Assembly (NCBI RefSeq): GCF_000632225.1
Contig: NZ_JFYV01000020.1
Coordinates: 1 to 57,591 of the forward strand
Length of the DNA stretch: 57,591 nucleotides
From: Sphingomonas sp. RIT328
Lineage (GTDB): Bacteria > Pseudomonadota > Alphaproteobacteria > Sphingomonadales > Sphingomonadaceae
Reading direction: 5' to 3'
Shown here: one piece after another, positions 27,652 through 36,260 of the stretch
How positions within the stretch are numbered: position 1 is the first letter of the stretch
Layout of the letters: each line of letters begins with the position of its first letter
The notes under the pieces: model-generated
Databases searched by the model: none
What the model was told of the DNA's origin: nothing
Seen by the model: the letters and a program-made list of their open reading frames with translations, nothing else
Translations under genes and position numbers: made by a program

Positions 27652-28020
27652 TTACTTCTTCTTGCCCGCGATCGGCTTCGCCTTGCCCTTGCGGGTGCGC
27701 GCGTTGGTGTGCGTGCGCTGGCCGCGGACCGGCAGGCCCTTGCGGTGACGCAGGCCACGGTAGCAGGCGAGATCCATCAGGCGCTTGATGTTCATCGCGG
27801 TTTCGCGACGCAGATCGCCTTCCACGGTGTGATCGGCGTCGATCGTCTCGCGGATCTGGAGCACTTCCTGATCGGTCAGGTCCTGAACACGACGCTCGGG
27901 CGCGATGTTCAGCTTGGCAGTGATTTCCTTCGACTTGGTCAGGCCAATGCCGTGGATGTAGGTCAGCGCGATCACCACGCGCTTGTTGGTCGGGATGTTG
28001 ACACCCGCGATACGTGCCAT
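27652..28020 (-). CDS. rpsM: 30S ribosomal protein S13
   Basis: The 122-residue product begins [20 protein letters not shown] and ends in a Lys-rich tail, with the [20 protein letters not shown] segment that contacts tRNA. It is the first gene of the alpha cluster. The expected neighbour rpmJ is not present. A candidate promoter with a perfect -35 box lies about 150 bases upstream, which fits separation from the spc cluster by the two-component system. Confidence 0.97.
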   Translation of the reverse strand: MARIAGVNIPTNKRVVIALTYIHGIGLTKSKEITAKLNIAPERRVQDLTDQEVLQIRETIDADHTVEGDLRRETAMNIKRLMDLACYRGLRHRKGLPVRGQRTHTNARTRKGKAKPIAGKKK

Positions 28021-28172
28021 GAAATGTTTCTCCTAGCTCCACGGAGCACGGCATGGCCGCACGCGCTCCATCTCGTCGCATCCTTCGCACCACACCGGCG
28101 GTCCGCATTTCACGCAAAAGGCGACGAGCGCAGTCCGCGCGTCGCCGGATACCGGTATGTCGAAGACCGGTG

Positions 28173-28201
28173 CAGGTAGGCGCGCGCAAACGCGGTGTCA
28201 A
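28173..28201 (-). promoter_or_regulatory. Candidate sigma-70 promoter of rpsM-rpsK-rpoA-rplQ
   Basis: On the minus strand TTGACA (28196-28201) is followed after 17 bases by TACCTG (28173-28178). The -35 box is a perfect consensus; the -10 box is weak. Transcription would start near 28166, leaving a leader of about 145 bases to the rpsM ATG. Confidence 0.5.
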
Positions 28202-28248
28202 GCGACTGGTTCCCGTCGCCAATCACGGCCGGTGCGCGCCCGCGCCCG

Positions 28249-28449
28249 TCACATCAGCGGGAACGGCGCCCTGGCGGTGAAGGCCATGATCAGCAGCATG
28301 ATCGACAGCCCTGCCGACAGGCCGCAGAGCAGATAGCCGACATATTGCAGCATCGGCGGATTGGGCCGCGCCAGCCTGGCGTTGCGGCTCGCGCCCTGCA
28401 GAACGAAACTCATCAGCATGCTGTACGTAAAGACGATCGCCCCAAGCAT
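28249..28449 (-). CDS. Small membrane protein of unknown function, two predicted spans
   Basis: The 66-residue product has a hydrophobic stretch at about 2-18 (GAIVFTYSMLMSFVLQG), a basic loop, and a second at about 35-58 (YVGYLLCGLSAGLSIMLLIM). The ribosome-binding sequence AGAGGAG is well placed before the ATG at 28449, which supports translation. No family was recognised. It lies 222 bases downstream of the histidine kinase on the same strand and upstream of the rpsM promoter, so it may belong to the inserted two-component unit or stand alone. Confidence 0.65.
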   Translation of the reverse strand: MLGAIVFTYSMLMSFVLQGASRNARLARPNPPMLQYVGYLLCGLSAGLSIMLLIMAFTARAPFPLM

Positions 28450-28671
28450 AATGCTCCTCTTGCCGTCACCGGCGCAAAGCCCCCGCGCAGCCCCCCGGCC
28501 GCACGCTCAACCGGCTCCAGCCTTATCCCGCTGCGCCTGACAAGAGGTTAACCATCGGCCGGGCATGAAACGCGACGAGCGTCCGGATCGCGGGGGACGG
28601 CGCGGGGTTCAGGATGCGGGCTGGTGACGGAGCGTGTGAGCGCCGGACCTCGATAAACCCGGGCCGGCCGT

Positions 28672-30033
28672 TCACGTCACCGGCAGCACGATCCGCGCGA
28701 CCAGTCCCGGCACGTTGTCGGCAAGCTCGAACCGGCCGTTGTGCAACCGCGCCACCGCCTCGATCAGCGCCATGCCAAGCCCCGCCCCCGGCGTGGTGCG
28801 CGCCGCGTCGAGGCGACCGAAGCGCTTGAGCGCCTGTGCGCGATCGGCCACCGCGATGCCGCTGCCGCGATCCTCGACCTGGATCGCAATCTCCTGCGCG
28901 TGACAGACGAGGCGCAGCGTGAGCGTCTTGCCGCTCGCCGCATGTTTCAGGGCATTGTCGATCAGATTGGTGATCGCCTGGCTGAGCAGTTCGCGGTGCA
29001 GCAGCATCGCCGGCGCCGACGGATCGATCGCGACGGTGAAGGCGAAGCCCGCCTCTTCCGCCACCGGCTCGTAAAGTTCGGCGATCTCCTCGACCAGTTC
29101 GGCCGGCTCGACGAGGATGAAGCGTTCGCGCGACACCGATTCGGAGCGGCTGATCTCGATCACCATCGTCAGCATCCGCATGACCAGGTCGGTCTCGACC
29201 AGCAGGCCGCCGAGCGCCGCCTCGCGCGCCGCGGGATCGGCGATCAGCACCGCCTGTTCGGTCTTGGTGCGCAGCCGGGTCAGCGGCGAGCGCAGATCGT
29301 GCGCCATCGAATCGGTGACGACGCGCAGCTCGACCATCAGCCGTTCGAGCTTGGCGAGCATCAGGTTGAGCTGGTTGGCGAGCCGGTCGAAGGCGTCGCG
29401 ACGCGCCGGCGCGACCGGCACGCGGCGCGACAGATCGCCCTCCCCCGCCGCCTCGATCACCGCGGCGATGCGGTTGAGCCGCATCCCGACATAGCGGGCG
29501 AGGACCAGCCCCGCCGCGACGCCGAGCACCAGCGACAGCAGCACCGCCACCGCCAGCGCATCCTCGATCGCATGCCGCTCCGCCTCGACGAGATCGAGCC
29601 GCCGCCCGGTCAGCAGCCAGTGGTCGCCGATCGGGCGCAGCGTATAGCCGATGTCGTTGGTGGCGGCGCCGGGATCGAAATCGGCGACGCGGAAGGTGGT
29701 CGGGGTCAGCGGCACCGGGATGCGCGCGGGCGCATAGCCGGCGATGCGGGTGCCGCTGCGGTCGAGCACCGCGAGCAGGAGCGCGGTGTCACCGGCGACG
29801 CGGGCATGTTCGATCGCCTCGGTCACCGCGGTCAGGCCATCGGCCCGGTAGATCGCCCGCATCGCATCGGATTGCTCGATCGTCTCGCGCCGGACGGTGC
29901 CGAGCACCGCCGCATCCGTCTGTTTCCACACGAAACCAACCAGCACGAGGTTGGATACCAGCGCCAGCGCGATCGACAGCAGGGCGATGCGGGCGGTGAC
30001 GGACAGACGCATGACCCGACCTAGCCGAGCCAT
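28672..30033 (-). CDS. Sensor histidine kinase of a two-component system
   Basis: From the ATG at 30033 the product has 453 residues: membrane span 1 at about 13-35, a periplasmic sensor of about 120 residues with no recognised fold, span 2 at about 158-180, a HAMP linker, a HisKA helix with the phospho-acceptor His245 (SMAHDLRSPLTRL), and an HATPase domain with the N box (NLIDNALKHA), VEDRGSGIA and GAGLGMALIEAV. It should phosphorylate the regulator encoded directly upstream, whose stop is 20 bases before this start. An ATG at 30012 is an alternative start. The signal sensed is unknown; kinases of this layout often sense envelope or metal stress. Confidence 0.88.
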   Translation of the reverse strand: MARLGRVMRLSVTARIALLSIALALVSNLVLVGFVWKQTDAAVLGTVRRETIEQSDAMRAIYRADGLTAVTEAIEHARVAGDTALLLAVLDRSGTRIAGYAPARIPVPLTPTTFRVADFDPGAATNDIGYTLRPIGDHWLLTGRRLDLVEAERHAIEDALAVAVLLSLVLGVAAGLVLARYVGMRLNRIAAVIEAAGEGDLSRRVPVAPARRDAFDRLANQLNLMLAKLERLMVELRVVTDSMAHDLRSPLTRLRTKTEQAVLIADPAAREAALGGLLVETDLVMRMLTMVIEISRSESVSRERFILVEPAELVEEIAELYEPVAEEAGFAFTVAIDPSAPAMLLHRELLSQAITNLIDNALKHAASGKTLTLRLVCHAQEIAIQVEDRGSGIAVADRAQALKRFGRLDAARTTPGAGLGMALIEAVARLHNGRFELADNVPGLVARIVLPVT

Positions 30034-30052
30034 CGTCAAAAGCGAACCTCGA

Positions 30053-30748
30053 TTAGACGGGATCGGCCGCAAGACGATAACCGGCACCGCGCACGGTGTG
30101 CAGGATCGGCGACGGGAAACCGTCCTCGAGCTTGCGACGCAGGCGGCCGATATGCACGTCGACGACGTTCGAACCCGGATCGAAATGATAGTTCCAGATC
30201 TTCTCGAGCATCATCGTGCGGGTGACCACCTGGCCGGCGTGGCGGGCGAGGAATTCGAGCAGGTTGAACTCACGCGCGCCGAGCGGGATGTTGCGGCCGG
30301 CGCGGGTGACGTGGCGGGCGAGCAGGTCGATCTCCAGATCGCCGACCGCGAGCTTGGTCTTGGTCGGCTCGGTGGCGACACGATCGCTGCGGCGGACGAG
30401 CGCCTCGATCCGCGCCGACAGTTCGGCGAAGGAGAAGGGCTTGCAGAGATAGTCGTCGGCGCCGGCCTTGAGGCCGTCGACGCGATCGTCGACCGCGGCG
30501 AGCGCGGACAGCACCAGTACCGGCGTATCGATGCCCGCGGCGCGGATCGCGCTGACCATCGACAGGCCGTCGAGGCCCGGCAACATCCGGTCGGCGATGA
30601 TCAGGTCGAAGATTCCCTCGCTGGCGAGGAACAGGCCGTCTCGGCCATCCCGCGCGGATTCGACGGAATAGCCGGCCTCGGACAGGCCCTTGGCGAGATA
30701 GGCGGCGGTCGAGCTATCATCCTCGACGATCAGGATCTTGCGGCTCAC
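30053..30748 (-). CDS. OmpR-family response regulator
   Basis: The 231-residue product has a receiver domain (acidic pocket VEDD at 8-11, phospho-acceptor Asp53 in IIADRMLPG, Lys103 in LCKPF) and a winged-helix DNA-binding domain (GAREFNLLEFLARHAGQVVT, then VDVHIGRLRRKLED and VRGAGYRL). It is closest in style to the CusR/CzcR-like group. The only sensible start is a GTG at 30748. A hairpin (30785-30810) sits in the leader and a candidate promoter at 30922. The histidine kinase follows 20 bases after its stop, so they form one unit, placed inside the ribosomal gene run. Confidence 0.9.
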   Translation of the reverse strand: MSRKILIVEDDSSTAAYLAKGLSEAGYSVESARDGRDGLFLASEGIFDLIIADRMLPGLDGLSMVSAIRAAGIDTPVLVLSALAAVDDRVDGLKAGADDYLCKPFSFAELSARIEALVRRSDRVATEPTKTKLAVGDLEIDLLARHVTRAGRNIPLGAREFNLLEFLARHAGQVVTRTMMLEKIWNYHFDPGSNVVDVHIGRLRRKLEDGFPSPILHTVRGAGYRLAADPV

Positions 30749-30921
30749 GATGGTTTGCTCACGCCTCCATTCCCAACGGAAAGACCGGCGGAAAGCATCC
30801 CTTCCGCCGGCCCCTACGGCACCCCCGGGAGTGTCGGGTACCGATCTCGTCAACCTTGCCGACCGTTGCTGCGACCGTGAGGCACAACTTAGGCTCGCCA
30901 AGGTAGCGGGGCCGTGACCGG

Positions 30922-30951
30922 ATTATGACATTAAATTCATAGCCGTGGCAA
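30922..30951 (-). promoter_or_regulatory. Candidate sigma-70 promoter of the two-component system
   Basis: On the minus strand TTGCCA (30946-30951) and CATAAT (30922-30927) are spaced by 18 bases in a locally AT-rich patch, which stands out in this GC-rich DNA. It would give a leader of about 165 bases containing a 9-bp hairpin (ccggcggaa at 30785-30793 with 30802-30810) before the GTG at 30748. Confidence 0.5.
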
Positions 30952-30990
30952 TGTGAGGGGATGCGGGGGCGTGACATCTCCCCTTCCTTC

Positions 30991-31092
30991 GTCATCCCGG
31001 CGAAAGCCGGGATCCATGGACACGGAACAAGGATGAGGCGCGCAGTCGCTGGCGACACCGTATCCATGGATCCCGGCCTTCGCCGGGATGAC
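30991..31092. repeat. Inverted-repeat element (gtcatcccggcgaaagccgg type)
   Basis: The 30 bases at 30991-31020, beginning gtcatcccgg, are repeated almost exactly in inverse at 31063-31092. Each arm itself contains a small cccggcgaaagccggg-type hairpin. About 40 bases separate the arms. It lies in the gap between adk and the two-component regulator (30749-31156). Such elements are common as dispersed non-coding repeats in alphaproteobacterial genomes. Confidence 0.8.
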
Positions 31093-31156
31093 CAGATTAG
31101 GGGAGAAGCGAAGGGAGAACACCAACCGCCAACGCGGCAAATACCCTCCCGCGCCG

Positions 31157-31807
31157 TTACGCCTCGCCGTCGAGGATCGTCGCGATCGCCTGCGTGACGT
31201 GATCGATGTCGGCCATGCCGTTGACGCGCTGCACCAGCCCGCGCGCTTCGTAGATCGGCAGGATCGGCGCGGTCTTGGCGCGATATTCGGCCATCCGCGT
31301 CTGCACCGTCGCGGCATTGTCGTCGGGACGGCGCTTGAATTCGGTGCCGCCGCAGACGTCGCAGACGCCCGCCACCGCCGGCAGCTTGAACCGGTCGTGA
31401 TAGCCCTCACCGCAGGTCGCGCAGGTGTAGCGGCCCTCGACGCGCTCGATCAACGCCGCCTCGTCCACTTCCAGCTCGATGACGTGGTCGAGCGTCATGC
31501 CGCGCGCGTCGAGCAGTTCGTCAAGCGCCATCGCCTGCGCGGCGGTGCGCGGATAGCCGTCGAAGATCGCGCCGCCCCCGACCCCCTGATCGAGCCGCTC
31601 GCCGATCAGCGCCGAGACGATCGCGTCGGAGACGAGCTCGCCCGCCTCCATCACCGCCTTGGCCTGCAGCCCGACGGGCGTGCCCGCCTTGACCGCAGCG
31701 CGCAGCATGTCGCCGGTCGACAATTGCTGCATCCCGCGCGTCGCCATCAGCGCCTGCGCCTGGGTGCCCTTGCCCGCCCCTGGCGGCCCGAGAAGGATGA
31801 TGTTCAC
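31157..31807 (-). CDS. adk: Adenylate kinase
   Basis: The 216-residue product interconverts AMP + ATP and 2 ADP. It shows the P-loop GPPGAGKGT (7-15), STGDMLRAAV, GAIFDGYPRT and the LID domain with a four-cysteine zinc site: CATC (129-132) and CDVC (149-152). The zinc-type LID is usual in Gram-positives and occurs in a number of alphaproteobacteria. It follows secY by 33 bases, the standard spc-operon order, and is the last gene before the run is broken by the two-component system. Confidence 0.96.
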   Translation of the reverse strand: MNIILLGPPGAGKGTQAQALMATRGMQQLSTGDMLRAAVKAGTPVGLQAKAVMEAGELVSDAIVSALIGERLDQGVGGGAIFDGYPRTAAQAMALDELLDARGMTLDHVIELEVDEAALIERVEGRYTCATCGEGYHDRFKLPAVAGVCDVCGGTEFKRRPDDNAATVQTRMAEYRAKTAPILPIYEARGLVQRVNGMADIDHVTQAIATILDGEA

Positions 31808-31840
31808 GCGAGCACTCCCTGTTTGGCTCGTGGACCGAGA

Positions 31841-33205
31841 TTAACGGAGGCGCCCGCCCTTCAGCTTCGCCTTCTTGATCAGGTCGCCATATTGATGCGC
31901 CAGCAGATGGCTCTGGATCTGCGTCACCGTATCCATCGTCACGTTGACGACGATCAGCAGGCTGGTGCCGCCGAGATAGAAGGGGATCGACAGCGCCGAC
32001 ACCAGATATTCCGGCAGCAGGCAGATGATCGTCAGATAGGCCGCCCCGATCACGGTGATCCGCGTCAGCACATAGTCGAAATAATTCTCGGTGTTCTTGC
32101 CCGGGCGGATGCCGGGGATGAACCCGCCATAGCGCTTCAGATTGTCGGCGGTCTCTTCCGGATTGAAGACGATCGCGGTGTAGAAGAACGAGAAGAAGAT
32201 GATGCCGGCGGCGTAGAGTGCCATGTACACCGGCTGGCCGTGCGCCAGATACTGGTTGAGGGTGATGATGAAATCGCCCCACTTCGACTGACCCGCGACG
32301 CGCTGGCCGGCGAACTGGCTGATCGTCAGCGGCATCAGCAGCAGCGACGAGGCGAAAATTGGCGGGATGACGCCCGCGGTGTTGATCTTGAGCGGCAGGT
32401 GGCTGCGATCCGCCTGCATGCCGCGCTGCGTTTGGCGCTTGGGATATTGGATCAGGATGCGGCGCTGCGCGCGCTCCATGAAGCAGATGAACAGGATCAG
32501 CGCGACGACCGCGACGATGATGCCGATCAGCCGCACCGCGTCGATCGACCCGGACCGGCCGCCCTCGAGCAGATTGACCAGGGTCGTCGGCAGATGCGCG
32601 ACGATGCCGGCCATGATGATGAGCGACACGCCGTTGCCGATGCCGCGGCTGGTGATCTGCTCGCCCAGCCACATCAGGAACATCGTGCCGCCGATCAGCG
32701 AGATCACCGCGGCGATGCGGAAGGTCATGCCCGGCTCGATCACCGCGGCGACGCCGTTGCTCGCCGACAGCGCCTCGAGCCCGACGGCGATGAAATAGCC
32801 CTGGATCGCGGTCAGCGCGACGGTGCCGTAGCGGGTGTACTGGTTGAGCTTCTTGCGGCCCGATTCGCCCTCCTTCTTGATCGCGGCGAGCTGCGGCGAC
32901 AGCGAGGTCGACAGCTGCACGACGATCGAGGCGGTGATGTACGGCATCACGCCGAGCGCGATCAGCGACATGCGGCTGAGCGATCCGCCCGAGAAGGTGT
33001 TGAAGAAATCGAGCACGCCGCCCGTGGTGCGCTGGCTGAGCAGGCCGAGCGCAGTCGGGTCGATGCCCGGCAACGGCACATAGCTCAGCAGCCGGAAGAC
33101 GATCAGCGCGCCGATCGTGAACCACAGCCGCTTCTTGAGGTCGGTCGCCTGCGCGAATTTCGCGAGGCTGATGCTTTGCGCCATCTGGTCGGCTGCGGAT
33201 GCCAT
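31841..33205 (-). CDS. secY: Protein translocase subunit SecY
   Basis: The 454-residue integral membrane protein has ten predicted spans and family stretches such as LLSYVPLPGID near the N-terminus (first span and plug side), GIGNGVSLIIMAGIVA, and the cytoplasmic C5 loop with YGGFIPGIRPG, essential for SecA contact. It forms the SecYEG channel with the secE product at 50132. The upstream 175-base gap to rplO contains a terminator-like hairpin ending 18 bases before the ATG, so its expression may be set separately from L15. Confidence 0.97.
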   Translation of the reverse strand: MASAADQMAQSISLAKFAQATDLKKRLWFTIGALIVFRLLSYVPLPGIDPTALGLLSQRTTGGVLDFFNTFSGGSLSRMSLIALGVMPYITASIVVQLSTSLSPQLAAIKKEGESGRKKLNQYTRYGTVALTAIQGYFIAVGLEALSASNGVAAVIEPGMTFRIAAVISLIGGTMFLMWLGEQITSRGIGNGVSLIIMAGIVAHLPTTLVNLLEGGRSGSIDAVRLIGIIVAVVALILFICFMERAQRRILIQYPKRQTQRGMQADRSHLPLKINTAGVIPPIFASSLLLMPLTISQFAGQRVAGQSKWGDFIITLNQYLAHGQPVYMALYAAGIIFFSFFYTAIVFNPEETADNLKRYGGFIPGIRPGKNTENYFDYVLTRITVIGAAYLTIICLLPEYLVSALSIPFYLGGTSLLIVVNVTMDTVTQIQSHLLAHQYGDLIKKAKLKGGRLR

Positions 33206-33222
33206 GCGTGTGTCCTGGAAAC

Positions 33223-33256
33223 AAAAACGGCGGGATGCGTTTGAACCGCCCCGCCG
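33223..33256 (-). terminator. Terminator-like hairpin in the secY leader
   Basis: On the minus strand cggcggg pairs with cccgccg across a 15-base loop and is followed by TTTTTG. The T tract ends just before the secY ribosome-binding sequence (AGGA). It could act as a partial terminator or attenuator between rplO and secY. Confidence 0.6.
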
Positions 33257-33380
33257 CTCATATAAGCGCTCAACGCGCCTTGTCTAATCGCGACGCTCGA
33301 CGTTCGGCTCTTTATCGAGCCCGCGGTCGCTCCCCGCCCTGCCGAACCCGGTCCGGCAAGGCGAATGGAGACAACCGGCG

Positions 33381-33923
33381 TTACGCCTTGAACGACGCCT
33401 TCTTTTCCTGACGCGCCTTGTACTGCACGCCCTTCTTGGCGGCAGCCTTCTCGGCGGCGGGGACGATCGTCGGGATATCGAGCGAACCGCCGGTCTTCTC
33501 GACCTGCGCACGCGCACCCGCCGAAGCGCCGGCGACGTGGAAGGCGAGCTTGGTGGTCAGCTCACCCTTGGCGAGCAGACGCACGCCGTCCTTGCCGCCA
33601 CGGACGAGGCCGGCCGCCTTGAGCGCCGCCTGGTCGATCGTGCCCTCGGCCGACAGCTTGCCCGAATCGATCGCCTTCTGGATCGCGCCGGTGTTCACCT
33701 CGGCATAATCCTTGGCGAAGATGTTGTTGAAGCCGCGCTTCGGCAGACGCATGTGGAGCGGCATCTGGCCGCCTTCGAAGCCGGCGATGCTGACGCCCTC
33801 GCGGCTCTTCTGACCCTTGACGCCGCGGCCGCCCGTCTTGCCCTTGCCCGAGCCGATACCGCGTCCGACGCGGATCTTGGACTTGCGGGCACCCTGGTTG
33901 TCGCGGAGATCGTTCAGTTTCAT
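33381..33923 (-). CDS. rplO: 50S ribosomal protein L15
   Basis: The product begins [20 protein letters not shown] and has the Gly-rich [20 protein letters not shown] segment that binds 23S rRNA. At 180 residues from the ATG at 33923 it is longer than the E. coli protein because of a Lys/Ala-rich C-terminal tail. An ATG at 33932 is a less likely start. It is separated from rpmD by 98 bases with an intrinsic-terminator structure and from secY by another. Confidence 0.96.
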   Translation of the reverse strand: MKLNDLRDNQGARKSKIRVGRGIGSGKGKTGGRGVKGQKSREGVSIAGFEGGQMPLHMRLPKRGFNNIFAKDYAEVNTGAIQKAIDSGKLSAEGTIDQAALKAAGLVRGGKDGVRLLAKGELTTKLAFHVAGASAGARAQVEKTGGSLDIPTIVPAAEKAAAKKGVQYKARQEKKASFKA

Positions 33924-33959
33924 GATATGCACTCGCTTTCGCTTTTGTCGCGCTGATGG

Positions 33960-33990
33960 AAAAAGGAAGGGGGCCGCCTAGCCCCCTTCC
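33960..33990 (-). terminator. Canonical intrinsic terminator inside the spc cluster, between rpmD and rplO
   Basis: A perfect 10-bp stem (ggaagggggc, 33965-33974, with its exact inverse at 33981-33990) and a six-base loop are followed on the minus strand by five T (33960-33964). Placed 37 bases before the rplO ATG, it should stop a share of transcripts before L15 and SecY. Confidence 0.8.
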
Positions 33991-34021
33991 CCGTATTTGT
34001 CACTGGGTTCGGAGCGAGGGC

Positions 34022-34198
34022 TTAGCCCTGCACTTCGACCATGTGCTGCACCTTGCGGATCATCCCGCGGACCTCGGGGCTGTCCTGCAGCTCCGAGACC
34101 TTGTGCATCTTGTTGAGGCCGAGGCCGATCAGCGTCGCGCGCTGATCCTTGGTGCGGCGGATCGGCGAACCGGTCTGCTTGATCTTGATCGTCGCCAT
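34022..34198 (-). CDS. rpmD: 50S ribosomal protein L30
   Basis: The 58-residue product reads [20 protein letters not shown], then a GLGLNKMHK segment, and ends HMVEVQG. That is the complete L30 pattern and length. It lies five bases after rpsE in the normal spc order. Confidence 0.97.
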   Translation of the reverse strand: MATIKIKQTGSPIRRTKDQRATLIGLGLNKMHKVSELQDSPEVRGMIRKVQHMVEVQG

Positions 34199-34203
34199 TT
34201 CGA

Positions 34204-34962
34204 TTACTCCACGACGGCCGCAGCATCCGCCTCGGCGGTCTGCGACCCACCGCGGCCGAGCAGGTCGGCGATCTTCTTGCCACGACGCTGTGCGACCGAC
34301 TTCGGCGAAGTCTGATCCCCCAGCGCCTCGAAGGTGGCGCGGATCATGTTGTACGGGTTGGACGTACCGACCGACTTGGTCACCACGTCGGCCACGCCGA
34401 GCGATTCGAAGATGGCGCGCATCGGGCCACCCGCGATGATGCCGGTGCCCTGCGGCGCCGAGCGCAGCGTCACGCGACCGGCACCGAAGTGGCCGTTGCC
34501 GTCGTGATGCAGCGTGCGACCGTCCTTGAGCGGCACGCGGACCATCGCCTTCTTCGCGGCCGCAGTGGCCTTGGAGATGGCTTCCGGCACTTCGCGCGCC
34601 TTGCCGTGACCGAAGCCGACCCGGCCCTTGCCGTCGCCCACGACGACCAGCGCCGCGAAGCCGAAGCGCTTGCCGCCCTTCACCGTCTTCGAGACGCGGT
34701 TGATGTGGACCAGCTTCTCGATCAGCTCTTCACCGCCGTCGTCCTGACCGCCGCGACGATCGTCGCGACGACCGCCACGGCCGCCGTCACGACCACCACG
34801 ATTGCCGCCGGGGCCACCGGGACCGCGACCGCTGCCGCCGCCACGGCCGCCACGCGGACCGCCACGGCCGGCGAAGCCGCCCTGCTGGCCGCCCTGCGCT
34901 GCGCCGGCGTCCGGGGTGGCGCCTTCAGCCGCTGCGGGCTGCACGTTGTTCTCGTCAGCCAT
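34204..34962 (-). CDS. rpsE: 30S ribosomal protein S5 with RGG-rich N-terminal extension
   Basis: The S5 core starts around residue 78 ([20 protein letters not shown]) and has the RNA-binding and mRNA-entry segments [29 protein letters not shown] and [13 protein letters not shown]. Ahead of it lies an extension of nearly 70 residues, low in complexity, with six RGG triplets between residues 33 and 72 mixed with Asp and Gln. Total length is 252 residues against about 167 in E. coli. The ATG at 34962 (MADENN) is one base after the rplR stop. The extension is probably disordered and may bind RNA. Confidence 0.96.
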   Translation of the reverse strand: MADENNVQPAAAEGATPDAGAAQGGQQGGFAGRGGPRGGRGGGSGRGPGGPGGNRGGRDGGRGGRRDDRRGGQDDGGEELIEKLVHINRVSKTVKGGKRFGFAALVVVGDGKGRVGFGHGKAREVPEAISKATAAAKKAMVRVPLKDGRTLHHDGNGHFGAGRVTLRSAPQGTGIIAGGPMRAIFESLGVADVVTKSVGTSNPYNMIRATFEALGDQTSPKSVAQRRGKKIADLLGRGGSQTAEADAAAVVE

Positions 34963-34963
34963 A

Positions 34964-35323
34964 TTAGAACTCCAATCCGGCGGCACGCGCCGCTTCCGCC
35001 AGCGCCTTGACGCGGCCATGGAACAGGAAGCCACCGCGATCGAACACGACCTGCGTCACGCCCGCGGCCTTCGCCGCTTCCGCCACGCGGGTGCCGACGG
35101 CCGTCGCCGCCGCGATGTTCGCGCCCGACTGGTCGCGCACGTCCTTTTCCAGCGTCGAGGCCGACGCGACGGTCTTGCCGGCGACGTCGTCGATGACCTG
35201 GGCATAGATGTGCTTGCCCGAACGATGCACCGACAGCCGCGGACGGGTGCCGGCACGCGCCTTCAGCGCGGTACGATTGCGCCGACGGCGCTTCGCGAAG
35301 AGAGAGAGACCCTTGGTGCTCAT
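34964..35323 (-). CDS. rplR: 50S ribosomal protein L18
   Basis: The 119-residue product begins [20 protein letters not shown] and ends [17 protein letters not shown], with [20 protein letters not shown], the 5S rRNA-binding pattern of L18. The ATG shares a base with the rplF stop (TAATG), so the two are translationally coupled. Confidence 0.97.
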   Translation of the reverse strand: MSTKGLSLFAKRRRRNRTALKARAGTRPRLSVHRSGKHIYAQVIDDVAGKTVASASTLEKDVRDQSGANIAAATAVGTRVAEAAKAAGVTQVVFDRGGFLFHGRVKALAEAARAAGLEF

Positions 35324-35856
35324 TACTTCTTTTTCCCTTCCTTGCGGAAGATGAACTCGCCGTCGTACTTGATGCCCTTGCCCTTGTACGGCTCGGGCTT
35401 GCGCCACTGACGGATTTCCGCGGCCAGCTGGCCGACCTTCTGCTTGTCCGAGCCGCTGATCTCGACGGTCGTCGCGTCGGGCGTCTTGACCTCGATGCCT
35501 TCCGGCACGTCGATGTTGACGTCGTGGCTGTAGCCGAGCTGCAACTTGAGCGTGCGACCCTGCGCCGCGGCGCGATAGCCAACGCCGGTGATGAGCAGCT
35601 TCTTGGTAAAGCCGTCGGTCACGCCGGTGACGAGGTTCTGCACCATCGTGCGCTGCATGCCCCAGAAGGCACGGGCGCGCTTGGTGTCATTCGCCGGCTG
35701 CACCGAGATGCCGCCGTCTTCCAGCGTGTAGCTGATCTCATCGCGCATCGGCATGGTCAGGGTGCCCTTGGGGCCCTTCATGCTGATGACGCCGTTGCTG
35801 ATCGTCGGGGTGACGTTCGCCGGTACGGGGACCGACTTCTTGCCGATGCGGCTCAT
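35323..35856 (-). CDS. rplF: 50S ribosomal protein L6
   Basis: The 177-residue product begins [15 protein letters not shown] and contains GPKGTL, the [15 protein letters not shown] repeat and the C-terminal rRNA-binding segment [18 protein letters not shown], all typical of L6. It overlaps rpsH at its start and rplR at its end by a base each. Confidence 0.97.
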   Translation of the reverse strand: MSRIGKKSVPVPANVTPTISNGVISMKGPKGTLTMPMRDEISYTLEDGGISVQPANDTKRARAFWGMQRTMVQNLVTGVTDGFTKKLLITGVGYRAAAQGRTLKLQLGYSHDVNIDVPEGIEVKTPDATTVEISGSDKQKVGQLAAEIRQWRKPEPYKGKGIKYDGEFIFRKEGKKK

Positions 35857-36251
35857 CAGAAGACCTCCGCGAGCACTTCGCCACCGACATTCTGCTCGCG
35901 CGCTTCCGCGTCGGACAGAACGCCACGCGGCGTCGAGACGATGGTGATGCCGAGGCCGTTGCGGACGCGCGGCAGTTCCTGCGAACCGGAATAGACGCGG
36001 CGGCCGGGCTTCGAGACGCGCGCGACATGCTTGATCGCCGGCTGGCCTTCGAAATACTTCAGCTCGATGCGAACGCCCGCGGCGGGGCCCATCTGCTCGT
36101 CGCTATAGCCACGGATATAGCCTTCGCGCTGCAGCACGTCGAGCACGCGGATGCGCAGCTTCGACGCCGGCGAGAGGACGGAGTCCTTCTTGGCGCGCTG
36201 GCCGTTGCGGATGCGGGTGAGCAGGTCACCCAGGGGATCGGTCACTGCCAT
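35856..36251 (-). CDS. rpsH: 30S ribosomal protein S8
   Basis: The 131-residue product begins [20 protein letters not shown] and ends with the conserved [17 protein letters not shown] and [10 protein letters not shown]8 nucleates the central domain of 16S rRNA and, in E. coli, represses the spc operon by binding mRNA near rplE. I saw no clear copy of that mRNA site here. Confidence 0.97.
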   Translation of the reverse strand: MAVTDPLGDLLTRIRNGQRAKKDSVLSPASKLRIRVLDVLQREGYIRGYSDEQMGPAAGVRIELKYFEGQPAIKHVARVSKPGRRVYSGSQELPRVRNGLGITIVSTPRGVLSDAEAREQNVGGEVLAEVF

Positions 36252-36260
36252 GATGATTCC

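Noticed and set aside
30991..31092. CRISPR-like repeat
   Set aside because: There are only two arms, in inverse orientation, with no regular spacers and no cas genes.
31088..33244. A 718-codon plus-strand frame opposite adk and secY
   Set aside because: Both minus-strand genes are complete with all family motifs.
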